Below, piece by piece: positions 18,097 through 28,500 of a stretch of DNA of 35,088 nucleotides (position 1 is the first letter of the stretch; each line of letters opens with the position of its first letter). Origin of the DNA: Kiritimatiellia bacterium (GTDB taxonomy: Bacteria; Verrucomicrobiota; Kiritimatiellia; RFP12; JAAYLN01); NCBI GenBank assembly GCA_028718445.1, contig JAQULY010000003.1:1-35088 (forward strand). The letters run 5' to 3'. The position numbers and the translations under genes are program-made. The notes under the pieces were generated by a model. The model was not told the origin of the DNA and made no database searches. It was given only the letters and a program-made list of their open reading frames with translations.

Positions 18097-19491
18097 ATGC
18101 AACGCACACGTATCCGCGCACTGCTATCGTCACCGCCCGCCGGCGCAGATGTCACCGCCGCCGGCTGGGTGCGCACGCGGCGCGACGCCAAGGGCGGTTT
18201 CTCGTTCATCGAGCTGAACGACGGTTCCTGTCTCGCAAACCTGCAGGTCGTCGCCGGCCAGGATCTGCCCAACTACGCCGGCGACGTGCAGCGGCTGCAC
18301 CCCGGCGCGGCCATCGTGGTCGAAGGCCCGCTGGTGGCCTCGCCCGGCAAGGAACAGAACGTCGAGCTGCGCGCCCGGACACTGCGCGTGCTGGGCTTCT
18401 GCGATCCGCTGGCCTACCCGCTGGGCAAGCAACGCATCGGGCTGGACCGGCTGCGCGAACTGCCGCACTTGCGCGCCCGCACCAACACCTTCGGCGCCAT
18501 GTCGCGCGTGCGCAACCGCCTGGCCCAGGCGGTGCACGAGTTCTTTCAGTCGCGCGGCTTCGTGCTGATGCACACGCCCATCATCGCCACCAGCGACTGC
18601 GAAGGCGCCGGCGAAATGTTCCAGGTCACAACCCTGGACCTGGACAACCTGCCCCATTTGGATCGAGGCGGCGTGGACTATACTCACGACTTCTTCTCAC
18701 GCCGCACCTCGCTGACGGTGAGCGGGCAGATCGAGGGCGAGACCTATGCCTGCGCCCTGGGCGACGTCTACACCTTCGGGCCGACCTTCCGCGCAGAGAA
18801 CTCCAACACTCGCCGCCACCTGGCCGAGTTTTGGATGGTCGAGCCGGAAATGGCCTTCGCCGATCTCCAGGACGACGCCGTTGTGGCCGAGGCCATGCTG
18901 AAGCACCTCTTCGGCACGGTGCTGCGGGACTGCGCCGAGGACTTGGCATTCTTCGAGCAGCGCGTGGCGCCCGGCGTGGTGGCGCGTCTGCAAAGGCTGG
19001 CGGACAAGCCCTTCGCCGCCATGGAATACTCCGAAGCGGTGGCGCAGCTGCAGCGGGCCGACTGCGCTTTCGAACACGCGCCGGTCTGGGGAACCGACCT
19101 GAAGGCCGAGCACGAACGCTATCTGACCGAGAAGGTGACCGGCGGCGAACCGCTGGTTGTGCTCAACTATCCGGCCGAGATCAAGGCTTTCTACATGCGC
19201 CTGAACGACGACGGCCGCACCGTGGCCGCCATGGACATCCTGCTGCCCGGGGTTGGCGAGATCGTCGGCGGCAGTCAGCGCGAAGAGCGGCTGGAGCCAC
19301 TGCTCGCCGCCATGCACGCACGCGGCCTGAACCCCGACGACTACGCGCACTACGTGGATCTGCGCCGCTTCGGCAGCGTGCCACACGCCGGTTTCGGCAT
19401 GGGCTTCGAACGGCTGGTCCAGTTCTGCACCGGACTCTCCAATATCCGCGATGTTATCCCCTACCCCCGCACGCCTCGCGGCAGCGAGTAA
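18097..19491 (+). CDS. asnS: Asparagine--tRNA ligase
   Basis: 464 aa class II aaRS; 'LRARTNTFGAMSRVRN', 'TSLTVSGQIEGETYACALGDVYTFGPTFRAENSNTRRHLAEFWMVEPEMAF', 'GFGMGFERLVQFCTGLSNIRDVIPYPR'. Confidence 0.95.
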   Translation: MQRTRIRALLSSPPAGADVTAAGWVRTRRDAKGGFSFIELNDGSCLANLQVVAGQDLPNYAGDVQRLHPGAAIVVEGPLVASPGKEQNVELRARTLRVLGFCDPLAYPLGKQRIGLDRLRELPHLRARTNTFGAMSRVRNRLAQAVHEFFQSRGFVLMHTPIIATSDCEGAGEMFQVTTLDLDNLPHLDRGGVDYTHDFFSRRTSLTVSGQIEGETYACALGDVYTFGPTFRAENSNTRRHLAEFWMVEPEMAFADLQDDAVVAEAMLKHLFGTVLRDCAEDLAFFEQRVAPGVVARLQRLADKPFAAMEYSEAVAQLQRADCAFEHAPVWGTDLKAEHERYLTEKVTGGEPLVVLNYPAEIKAFYMRLNDDGRTVAAMDILLPGVGEIVGGSQREERLEPLLAAMHARGLNPDDYAHYVDLRRFGSVPHAGFGMGFERLVQFCTGLSNIRDVIPYPRTPRGSE

Positions 19492-19503
19492 CGAGACAGT
19501 AAT

Positions 19504-20916
19504 ATGACGACACTTACCTTCCACGGCGCGGCACGCACAACGACTGGCTCCATGCACCTGGTGGAGACCAACGGCCTGCGTATCCTGCTCGACTGCGGCC
19601 TCTATCAGGGACATCGTAAGGAGGCCTTCGAGCGCAACCGCAAGCTGCCCTTCGATCCCGCCGGGATCGATGTGGTGATCCTGTCGCATGCGCACATTGA
19701 CCACAGCGGCAACCTGCCCACCCTCGTCAAGCACGGTTACCGCGGCCGCGTCATCTGCACGCCGGCCACGGCCGAGTTGTGCGCCATCATGCTGCGCGAC
19801 TCCGCCTTCCTGCAGGCCCAGGACGTCAAGTTCGTCAACAAGAAGCGCCACGCGCAAGGCCAGCGACCGTTCGAACTGCTGTATGACCAGGAGGACGTGG
19901 AGCGACTGCTACGGCACATCCAGCCGGAGCCGCTGCACCAGGAGATCCGTCTCGGCGAGGGCGTCTCGGCGGTCCTGCACGAAGCCGGCCATATCCTGGG
20001 ATCGGCCATCGTGCAGCTCGACGCGCGCAATAGCGCCGGACGGCCGTGGCGGCTGGTTTTCAGCGGCGACCTGGGACAGAAGCAGCAGCCGATCATCCGC
20101 GACCCGGCCACCGTGACCGGCGCCAACGCGCTGCTTATAGAGAGCACCTACGCCGATCGCGATCACCCCTCCCAGGAGGACGTCATGGGCCGCCTGAAGG
20201 GCTTCATCGAGGACATCCACCAGCAGCATTCGCGCCTGATCATACCGGCCTTCAGCGTGGGCCGGACACAGACGACGCTTTACTACCTCAACAAGCTCAT
20301 CGAGCAGCGGCGCATCCCGCCTACGACAGTATACGTTGACAGTCCTCTCGCCATGCGTGCCACCGAAATCTACGCCAGCCATCGCGAGTGCTACGACGAC
20401 GAAGCCGCCGACATGCTGCGCAAGGGCGACGATCCCCTGAAGTTCCCCGGTCTGCGCTTTACCCACAGCGTCGAGGACAGCATGGCGTTGAACGAGCGCC
20501 CCGGACCGTTCGTGATCATCTCCGCGTCCGGCATGTGCGAAGGCGGACGCATCGTGCATCACCTGCGCAACAACATCGCCGACCCGCGCAACATCGTGCT
20601 GATCGTGGGGTTCCAGGCCGAGAACACGCTGGGACGGCGGCTGGTGGAACGGCAGCCCGTTATCCGCATTTTCGGCGAGGAACTCCCCCTGAACGCGCGC
20701 GTGCATACGATCAATGCACTGAGCGCCCACGCCGATCGCGGCGGCCTGATGAGCTGGTTCGACGCGGTCAATTCGCCCGCGCTGTCAAACGTCTTCGCCG
20801 TCCACGGCGATGAAGCGCAAGCCACGGCCATGACCGAGTTGCTGAAGGCGCACGGCGCGCGTGGCATCCTGGCGCCCGTGTCCGGACAGCGCGTCGTCGT
20901 GAACCCGGTGTCGTAA
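19504..20916 (+). CDS. MBL-fold / beta-CASP ribonuclease-like metallohydrolase
   Basis: 470 aa; 'LSHAHIDHSGNLP', 'HEAGHILGSAIV', 'VFSGDLGQKQQPIIRDP', 'IPAFSVGRTQTTLYYL', 'SASGMCEGGRIVHHL'. Confidence 0.92.
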   Translation: MTTLTFHGAARTTTGSMHLVETNGLRILLDCGLYQGHRKEAFERNRKLPFDPAGIDVVILSHAHIDHSGNLPTLVKHGYRGRVICTPATAELCAIMLRDSAFLQAQDVKFVNKKRHAQGQRPFELLYDQEDVERLLRHIQPEPLHQEIRLGEGVSAVLHEAGHILGSAIVQLDARNSAGRPWRLVFSGDLGQKQQPIIRDPATVTGANALLIESTYADRDHPSQEDVMGRLKGFIEDIHQQHSRLIIPAFSVGRTQTTLYYLNKLIEQRRIPPTTVYVDSPLAMRATEIYASHRECYDDEAADMLRKGDDPLKFPGLRFTHSVEDSMALNERPGPFVIISASGMCEGGRIVHHLRNNIADPRNIVLIVGFQAENTLGRRLVERQPVIRIFGEELPLNARVHTINALSAHADRGGLMSWFDAVNSPALSNVFAVHGDEAQATAMTELLKAHGARGILAPVSGQRVVVNPVS

Positions 20917-20922
20917 ACCGGA

Positions 20923-20951
20923 TTGTCACCACCAGGCCGTCGCGGTATAGT
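20923..20951 (+). promoter_or_regulatory. Candidate sigma70-type promoter TTGTCA-N17-TATAGT for the ABC ATPase gene
   Basis: 5/6 plus 5/6 consensus matches at 17-nt spacing, ~70 bp upstream of ATG 21022. Confidence 0.55.
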
Positions 20952-20989
20952 TAATGCTTTACGCGATCGGGCGTTACGTGTGTGGCGCA

Positions 20990-21003
20990 GCCGGCATGCC
21001 GGC
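20990..21003. repeat. 14-bp perfect palindrome GCCGGCATGCCGGC in the ABC ATPase leader
   Basis: Read directly; downstream of the candidate promoter and just upstream of the GGGAGG Shine-Dalgarno. Confidence 0.5.
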
Positions 21004-21021
21004 AGAAAGGCGGGAGGAACG

Positions 21022-22125
<1,104 letters not shown>

Positions 22126-22162
22126 CGGCCTGGGCGCCGCCAGCCAGCACGAGAAGTTGTCT

Positions 22163-22465
22163 ATGGCCGTCAACTACATGCGTTTCGTCGTTCGCTGCGT
22201 GCTGGTCTTCGCCGTGATCGTGGCCGTGGCGGCCAGCGTGCTGATCTTCCCTCCGGTGATACGCAGATGGCGAATTCTGATTCAGAAGCGGGATCAGGTT
22301 GTCAAGTCCACGCTGGCCAAGCAGGAGGAGTTGGCCGGTATCAAGCGCCGCCAGTTGCGTTTTCAGGAAGATCCCGAGTTTGTGGAACGGGTCGCCCGGC
22401 AAAACCGCCGTGTCCGGCCGGGCGAGATCATCTTTATCTTCGATACTCCGCCCGAGGAGGAGTGA
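22163..22465 (+). CDS. FtsB/DivIC-like (septum formation initiator family) small membrane protein
   Basis: 100 aa; one N-terminal TM helix, coiled coil 'QKRDQVVKSTLAKQEELAGIKRRQ', C-terminal 'EDPEFVERVARQNRRVRPGEIIFIF'. Confidence 0.7.
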   Translation: MAVNYMRFVVRCVLVFAVIVAVAASVLIFPPVIRRWRILIQKRDQVVKSTLAKQEELAGIKRRQLRFQEDPEFVERVARQNRRVRPGEIIFIFDTPPEEE

Positions 22466-23081
22466 CCGCCTGTTCCGGCGCGGCGGCCGCCTTCAGCAGC
22501 AGATCGTGCCATGCGGCGGCCGCGGCGGCCAGAGCCCGTCCGCGGTGCGAGATCCGGTTCTTGGCTTCCGGCGCCATGACGGCAAAGCTGTCGTTCGATC
22601 CCTCCGGCACGAACAGCGGGTCGTAGCCGAAACCGCCGCCGCCGCTGGGCTGCAGGGCAATGCGGCCCTCGCAGCGGCCGTCAATCAGCCAGTGGCGTCC
22701 ATCCGGCGCGCACAGCGCCAGCACACACCGGAATCGCGCGCGGCGGTCGGCCACGCCCTCGAGGGCGCGCAGGAGCTTGCGGTTGTTGGCGGCATAGTCC
22801 GCGGCAGGACCGGCGTAGCGGGCCGACATTACGCCGGGCGCCCCGCGCAAGGCGTGGACTTCCAGGCCGGAGTCATCGGCCAGTGTCCACAGGCCGCTGG
22901 CCTCGCACAGCGTGCGCGCCTTCTTGAGCGCATTGCCTTCGAACGTATCCGCATCCTCCTCGACCTCGTCCGGCAGTCCCGGAACGTCGTCCGCGCCCAG
23001 CAACTCCATACCGGGCAGGGCCAGGATGGCTTTGATCTCGGCGAGTTTGTGCGCGTTACGCGTGGCTATCAGGAGTCTCAT
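22434..23081 (-). CDS. rdgB: XTP/dITP diphosphatase (Ham1/RdgB family)
   Basis: 215 aa; 'LLIATRNAHKLAEIKAIL', 'EDADTFEGNALKKAR', 'LADDSGLEVHALRGAPGVMSARYAG', 'GFGYDPLFVPEG'. Overlaps the converging FtsB-like gene by 32 bp. Confidence 0.95.
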   Translation of the reverse strand: MRLLIATRNAHKLAEIKAILALPGMELLGADDVPGLPDEVEEDADTFEGNALKKARTLCEASGLWTLADDSGLEVHALRGAPGVMSARYAGPAADYAANNRKLLRALEGVADRRARFRCVLALCAPDGRHWLIDGRCEGRIALQPSGGGGFGYDPLFVPEGSNDSFAVMAPEAKNRISHRGRALAAAAAAWHDLLLKAAAAPEQAVTPPRAEYRR

Positions 23082-23186
23082 TGCCCGGAGTGTCGCACGC
23101 CCCGCCCGCCGCCGTCAACCGGGACGGAGGAGACCCTAAACTGCGGAAGTGCGCGCTACAACATGCACGCAGACGCGCGCCACCGC

Positions 23187-23269
23187 GGCCCGCGTGGAAG
23201 CGGGCCCTCCAGATGTTAATACAATCGCCCGTTGAAGTATCCGCTGGAGGGCCGGTTTCCACGCCGGCC
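23187..23269. repeat. REPIN-like element: two inverted REP-like hairpins separated by 31 bp
   Basis: Left arm 23187-23212 GGCCCGCGTGGAAGCGGGCCCTCCAG; right arm 23244-23269 CTGGAGGGCCGGTTTCCACGCCGGCC; arms are 23/26 complementary and each contains its own perfect hairpin. Confidence 0.7.
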
Positions 23270-23389
23270 TTATCCCGCGCGAATCAAACGCATGGCGCGG
23301 CGCACGCGAGGTGGCAACTCTCGCAGTTTTGGCAGGAGACCCGGCGACGTAGGGAACGATATCTGAAACTCGACGCGGCTTTCCCGCCT

Positions 23390-24145
23390 CTAAGGGCCCA
23401 TAAGCCTGGCGAGGGTCGGCTCAATGGCGTCGCAGAGGACGCGGCAACCGGTCGCGTTCGGATGCAACCCGTCGAGAAAGAGATCGCGGCGGAACTGGCC
23501 GGCGGCGTCATGGAAGGCGGAACCGACATCGAGGAAGGTCACGCCATCCTTGCCGTTCAGTGCGGTGCTTAGGCGATTGACCTCCACCAGTTTGGCCGGC
23601 TGGTTCGCATGTGGGAGAATTCCCAGCAGCAGGATATTGGTGGTGGGCAAGCGCCTATGAACTTCGGCGCAGATGGCGGCAATGCCTGCCGCGATTTCCT
23701 CCGCGGTATTGAGCCCGAGGTTATTGACGCCGATGAGGATGACCGCCGCCTTGGGCGCGATGCCGTCAAGTTCGCCGTTCCGCAGCCGCCAGAGAACGTT
23801 CTCGGTCCGATCCCAGCCAAAACCCAGATTTACGGCGTTACGTTTGCCGAAGTACTGCGTCCACACGTCCGGCGCCCGTGCGATTCGATGCTTCGGCTCG
23901 CCACCCCAGTAGTGGATGATGGAATCGCCGATCAGGATCAGGTCCGGCTTTTTCTCTTTCAGGCAAGCCAGCACCTCCTGATGCCGAGTCGGCCAGTCAT
24001 AGATCTGCGGTTCGCGATTGTGCGTCACCGGGACGATCGCGGTATTCGTCGGCATCACTGGCGCAGGGAGAGAAGCCGTCGGCGCGCCGACCGCTAGGCA
24101 GAATGACGTTCCGGTCCAGGCGATCACTGCAAATGCGATTCTCAT
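23390..24145 (-). CDS. Secreted SGNH/GDSL-family hydrolase (esterase/acetylhydrolase-like)
   Basis: Start reset to ATG 24145, giving signal peptide 'MRIAFAVIAWTGTSFCLAVGAP'; 'DLILIGDSIIHYWGG', 'AAVILIGVNNLGLNT', 'DLFLDGLHPNATGCRVL'. Confidence 0.88.
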   Translation of the reverse strand: MRIAFAVIAWTGTSFCLAVGAPTASLPAPVMPTNTAIVPVTHNREPQIYDWPTRHQEVLACLKEKKPDLILIGDSIIHYWGGEPKHRIARAPDVWTQYFGKRNAVNLGFGWDRTENVLWRLRNGELDGIAPKAAVILIGVNNLGLNTAEEIAAGIAAICAEVHRRLPTTNILLLGILPHANQPAKLVEVNRLSTALNGKDGVTFLDVGSAFHDAAGQFRRDLFLDGLHPNATGCRVLCDAIEPTLARLMGP

Positions 24146-24165
24146 GGGAATCTCCAATCTGCGCC

Positions 24166-25513
24166 TCACTGTACAGAATTTCCGCGATCTTCGCACAGTC
24201 TAATAGATCTCGCGATACCCGCGAGTCGGGAGCCGTTACGTGAATGCAATGTCGCGATATCGTTTTCGCTGACAATATCCTCGATCAGGTCGCCTTGAAT
24301 GACGCGATAAAGGGACTCGAAATTGGATTTTGCCTGATAAAGTTGCAGCAGGCTCCGATTGTCCTGCCGTTCTTCCCATTTTGAACGGGCGAGATCGAAC
24401 GACTCCTTTGCGCTTTTCAGTCGGGTCGATCTTTCGTCCGATTCCGGGAAACACGGCAACCGAAACTCCGGCAGGGCGGGAGGAGGAAGCCGCAGGGATA
24501 AAACGGACTGAAGTTCAGCTTCCACCTCTTGCCGCTGGGACAAAAACCGATCGATGGCCAGCACATAGGCTTCGTCAACCCAGTCGCCCAGCACGGCAAC
24601 GACACGGGTGGATGCGTCAGGCGGACGGATTTCGATTTTCACGCTGGAGCTTTCGGAACCACCCTTTTCGCCCTCCAGGATGACGTTTTCCGTTGTTTCC
24701 CTGGCCGGCGCCAGCACGACGCCCGCCGTGTTTTGCCCATGCCGGTTGAACAGGGTGAAACGCAGGGAGTCGTTCGTCGTGAAGCTGTGCGTGGCTCCAT
24801 CTAAAGGAAGCCGACGACCCGCGGCGTCGAGCCAGCGCTCGCGCCACCATTGCCCTCGGGCGCTGTAATCAAATGGATGGCAGGAGAACACATAGGTCAG
24901 GCGTTCGACTTGCCGATTGACCGGGGGCTGATATTCGAGATTGAGTCCGAACCGATCCAAGTTCCCGCGCCAGCCGATGAACCGCGCCTTCAAAAGACCT
25001 CCCGCGGCATCTCTCCAGAAGGCCTCCGCGACAATGCGGGAGGGCGTCGCCTCCCGTATTCCCGCGTGGACGAGTTCCCCGGAGTGGGTGGGCGATGGCA
25101 GGGATTCGGCATCGCCGGTCAATCGGATGTCGGCGTCGAGAAACGACCAGGAACTCCAGTTCGACAGTGCGTACCCGGCCGTTTTTTTCCCCATGATGCC
25201 GGTGGAACTGTCCCCCCACTTTTGTTGCTTGGGCGGAAATCCGGTCGCGGGGTCGAGTCGCTGTGTCGCCGTGAAACCAAATGCGCCGAACCGAAGGACG
25301 GCTTGGCGCTCGGTGAATCCGCTTCGATCCGCCGCGTCGCGCCCCCCCCGTCCCTTCGATGACCGTGGAGGAGAAACGCTCGCTTGCGACAAAAGAGGTG
25401 TCGCCAGTCATGAAGGCTTGTTCGTTGTCCTGCGAATGCCCGGGCGCCGCCCAGGCGAACAGCAGAGCGGACACAGGCAAATGCCATAGCATCGTTCGCT
25501 TCGTCGGGATCAT
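24166..25513 (-). pseudogene. Secreted hypothetical protein interrupted by a -1/+2 frame offset at a G8 tract (frameshifted, phase-variable, or sequence error)
   Basis: ATG 25513 encodes signal peptide 'MIPTKRTMLWHLPVSALLFAWAAPGHSQ'; its frame degrades after the C8 (plus) / G8 (minus) run at 25342-25349 while the 408 aa ORF frame continues. A 7-G tract would join '...STVIEGTGG' to 'RDAADRSGFTERQ...' giving ~448 aa. Confidence 0.75.
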
Positions 25514-28500
25514 GGCAGCGCCTCCGTTCCATCCAGGTCGACGGCGATCGTCGCGCGTCTTCCAGAAATCACATCCGTGGCGATAAACGTCCATCGGCCG
25601 GGGGCGTCGTCGAAGGCAAACGTCAGCGGAACCGTCTCCCTCTTGCCAGCCTGGAGTTTGAGCACCTTGCGAAAGGGATAAAAGGCGCTTCCGTCCGGTT
25701 GAATCGCCTCGAGCCGGATGACATGCAGGCCGCGTCTGCCCGTCGAGGCCCCCACGTCGATCTTCAAGGCGATGGTCTGCCCCTGCGCGAGCCGGGAGGC
25801 GTCCGAAGCCAGTTCGACGCCCGTGACGGAATAGGGCAGCAACGCATAGGCCCGGTGGCCGCGGCGGGGGATGTCGTCCTCCAACCGGGAAACCTTCCCC
25901 AAATACCGCTGTGAACGGATCTCGTAGACATGCAGGGGGGCGGGCAATGTCAGTTCGAAGGGTCGGCGGGAGCCGATGAAATCGCCGCTTCCGAGCTCGG
26001 CGACGCCGACAAGATAACCTTCCCCCATCCGGAACGGGCTGATCTCAAAACCTGGAGTCTCCTCCCCCTGACTGGCGCCGTGAAGGGCGACCGGGACGTT
26101 GGCAAGCGCCAGCGCCTGCTTGACAACGCCATGCCAGGCCCGCCAGAGTTCTCCGCCTTCAACGCGGTATCCGTTGTAGGCGGAGAAGGAGGCGTTCAGC
26201 AGAACGGCCGCGCCCTTGCCATGTCGATTGAGCAGCAGGGCCTGCGCGCCCTCCACCTCGCCGAAGGAACTGGCCGTGGTGGCCCGGATGCGCGGATCGG
26301 CCAGCACCTTGCCGAAGTCCAATGCAGGGCCGACGTCCGAGAGCGGCCTCCCCGACAGCGTGCCGCGAACCCGGCGTCTCTTTTCCGATGCATCCGTCGT
26401 GACGCCGAAAACATCGTCAAGCGCGGGCGCCTGGCGCAGGTTGCCATTCGGAAGCCGCCTGCCTGGATAAATGTCCGCGAGAACGACTCCGCCAGCCTGA
26501 ACGAATGTTCGAATGGATTGGGGTTCCTTCTCCGAGAGACTGTGAGAGCTTGGCAGGACCAGCAGTCTGACCGGCGCATCGACCGGCAGACCCGAGGCAA
26601 GTTCGTCGGAGGTGATGAAATCGGGATTGACTAGGTGATCCTGCAGGGCCGGAAGAAAGGCGCGCATGCCCTCGTATTCCGTGGAAATCGGTTGATCCGC
26701 CTTTTCCAATCTGTCGCAGATCGCCGAGGTTTCGCTGGCCAGCAGCGCAACGGGATCGAAAACCCGTTGCGCGGATGTGAACAACTCCCCAATCCCCGAG
26801 GACAGCTCCTCGATCACCTCCGCTTGATAGAGCGCGTGATGATCCGAGAGCCGGATGCCGCCCTGAATGCCCGGGCCGGGAGCCAGTATCCAGTAGTAGA
26901 TGCCATTTCCTCCTGCAAACAGCACCTCCCAGATTTGCGCCCGGCGTCCATGCATCCTGTTGGGCTTGCCTCCATAGGTGCCAAGGCATGAGCCAAAATC
27001 CCCGTCTTTGCGCATGCGGCCTCGCGCCACGCCCAGCTTGAGGGCGAGGTTGTCGTGATACGGGGCGAAATAATTGACGGCGTCCGCCACGGCGTAGAGG
27101 GAATCGCCGTAGAGGCCGGCATCGCTGCCGACGACAAGTTCGGGGTCTATGCCGCCGGCCGCTTCGTCGGCCCATTTCATGTACGTCGTCCATCGTTCGA
27201 TGAGAAAACGCCGAGCATCGATCCAGGGCGCCGTCGTCCCTTGGGAAAAGGCCGCTTTGATCGACGTCGGCGTGATGGCGCCCCAGGGATTTCTCGAAAG
27301 GGCGTCTCCCTGTTCCGACATGAAAGCCCGCGCGTCGGCCCGCGGGGCGTCGTTTCCCTTCCTTCCAAGTTCCTCGATCATCTCCGGCTCGATGGCGCCG
27401 AATTCCCGCATCGATCCAGGGGAAGGCGCCGCGTTCAGCTTCCAGGCCGTCGCGGTCTCGGCGATGCCGCCGTATTTCCGCCGCAGCCATTCGTGAAACG
27501 CAAGGATGGCGTATGGATCCGAGGGGAGCGTGTTACCGGATTCAGGCTGCTGGAACGCCTCGTTCCAGCCCCATGCCTTGAGCGTCTCCTCCAATCCCCC
27601 ATACTCGTCTGCCAGCCATTTGTGGAAACGCGCCGTCGTGTAGGCCCCGGGAGGAAGTTCTTCCGCAGCCCCCGAGTCATCTGTCAAATTGAAGCCGCGA
27701 AGTCCGTATCGCCGCAAGCTCGACGCCTGGAAGGCGCTCCCGGCGCGCAGCTCCTCCTGAACGGAAGGCTCCTCCCAATCGGAGATGTGGTCGCGCGTCC
27801 AGTCCCTTTGCGAGGGACTGACCATTTTCAGAAAGGGGTGCATCTGGATGTCGCTCCAGGCACAGGTCTCAGCCTGAATCGGATCGCCGGGAGAATAAGG
27901 GCGGTTTGCGAGAAAGCCCAGACGCCTGAGAAATTCCAGGCGGGCGGCCAGTTCCGGCCCCGGGAACCCATGGCCAAGCCCGTGCGTCAAGGTTCCGAGA
28001 ACGTGAAGTCCTCCGCGCTTCGACCGTGGCTGGGGCCGGATCTCGGTCACATGGCTTTGCGAGGCGATCCTCCCATGCGCGTCGACAAGCTCGGCATGCA
28101 GCGTCCAGATCGGCCCGTCAAGTCCACCCGAGGAGAAGTCATAGTGAACCTCGTCCGCACCCGAAGCGCCCTCCAGGCGCCCGACCTCCCGCCAATGGCG
28201 GTCGACCAGACGAATGCGGATGCGCGCGTCGGGGGGCATGTTGGGAACCGCGACGACGCCGGAGACGGCCGCGTCCCAATCGATTCCATCCGGGTGGTCC
28301 GATGCGATCCGGGGAGGGTCGACATGACGGTCGACGAACATGAATGAACTGCCCCAGTCGACCGTCCTGCCGCCTGCGTCCTCCACCCAGACGTCGAGAA
28401 AGCGGCGCCCGGCGTCCTTGAAGGCGATCCCCGGAACGGGGAGCCTTGTGTCGCCCCCGGCCAGATCCAGGACGATCTCGCCGCCATCGGATGCGCAGCC

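Noticed and set aside
15733-18102. 789-aa minus-strand ORF
   Set aside because: Antisense across two convincing genes (phosphohexomutase and galK); composition rich in H/Q/A/G with no recognisable motif.
24869-25594. 241-aa minus-strand ORF as an independent gene
   Set aside because: Only its first ~60 codons after M28 (ATG 25513) look real; the rest is the out-of-frame shadow after the G8 tract.
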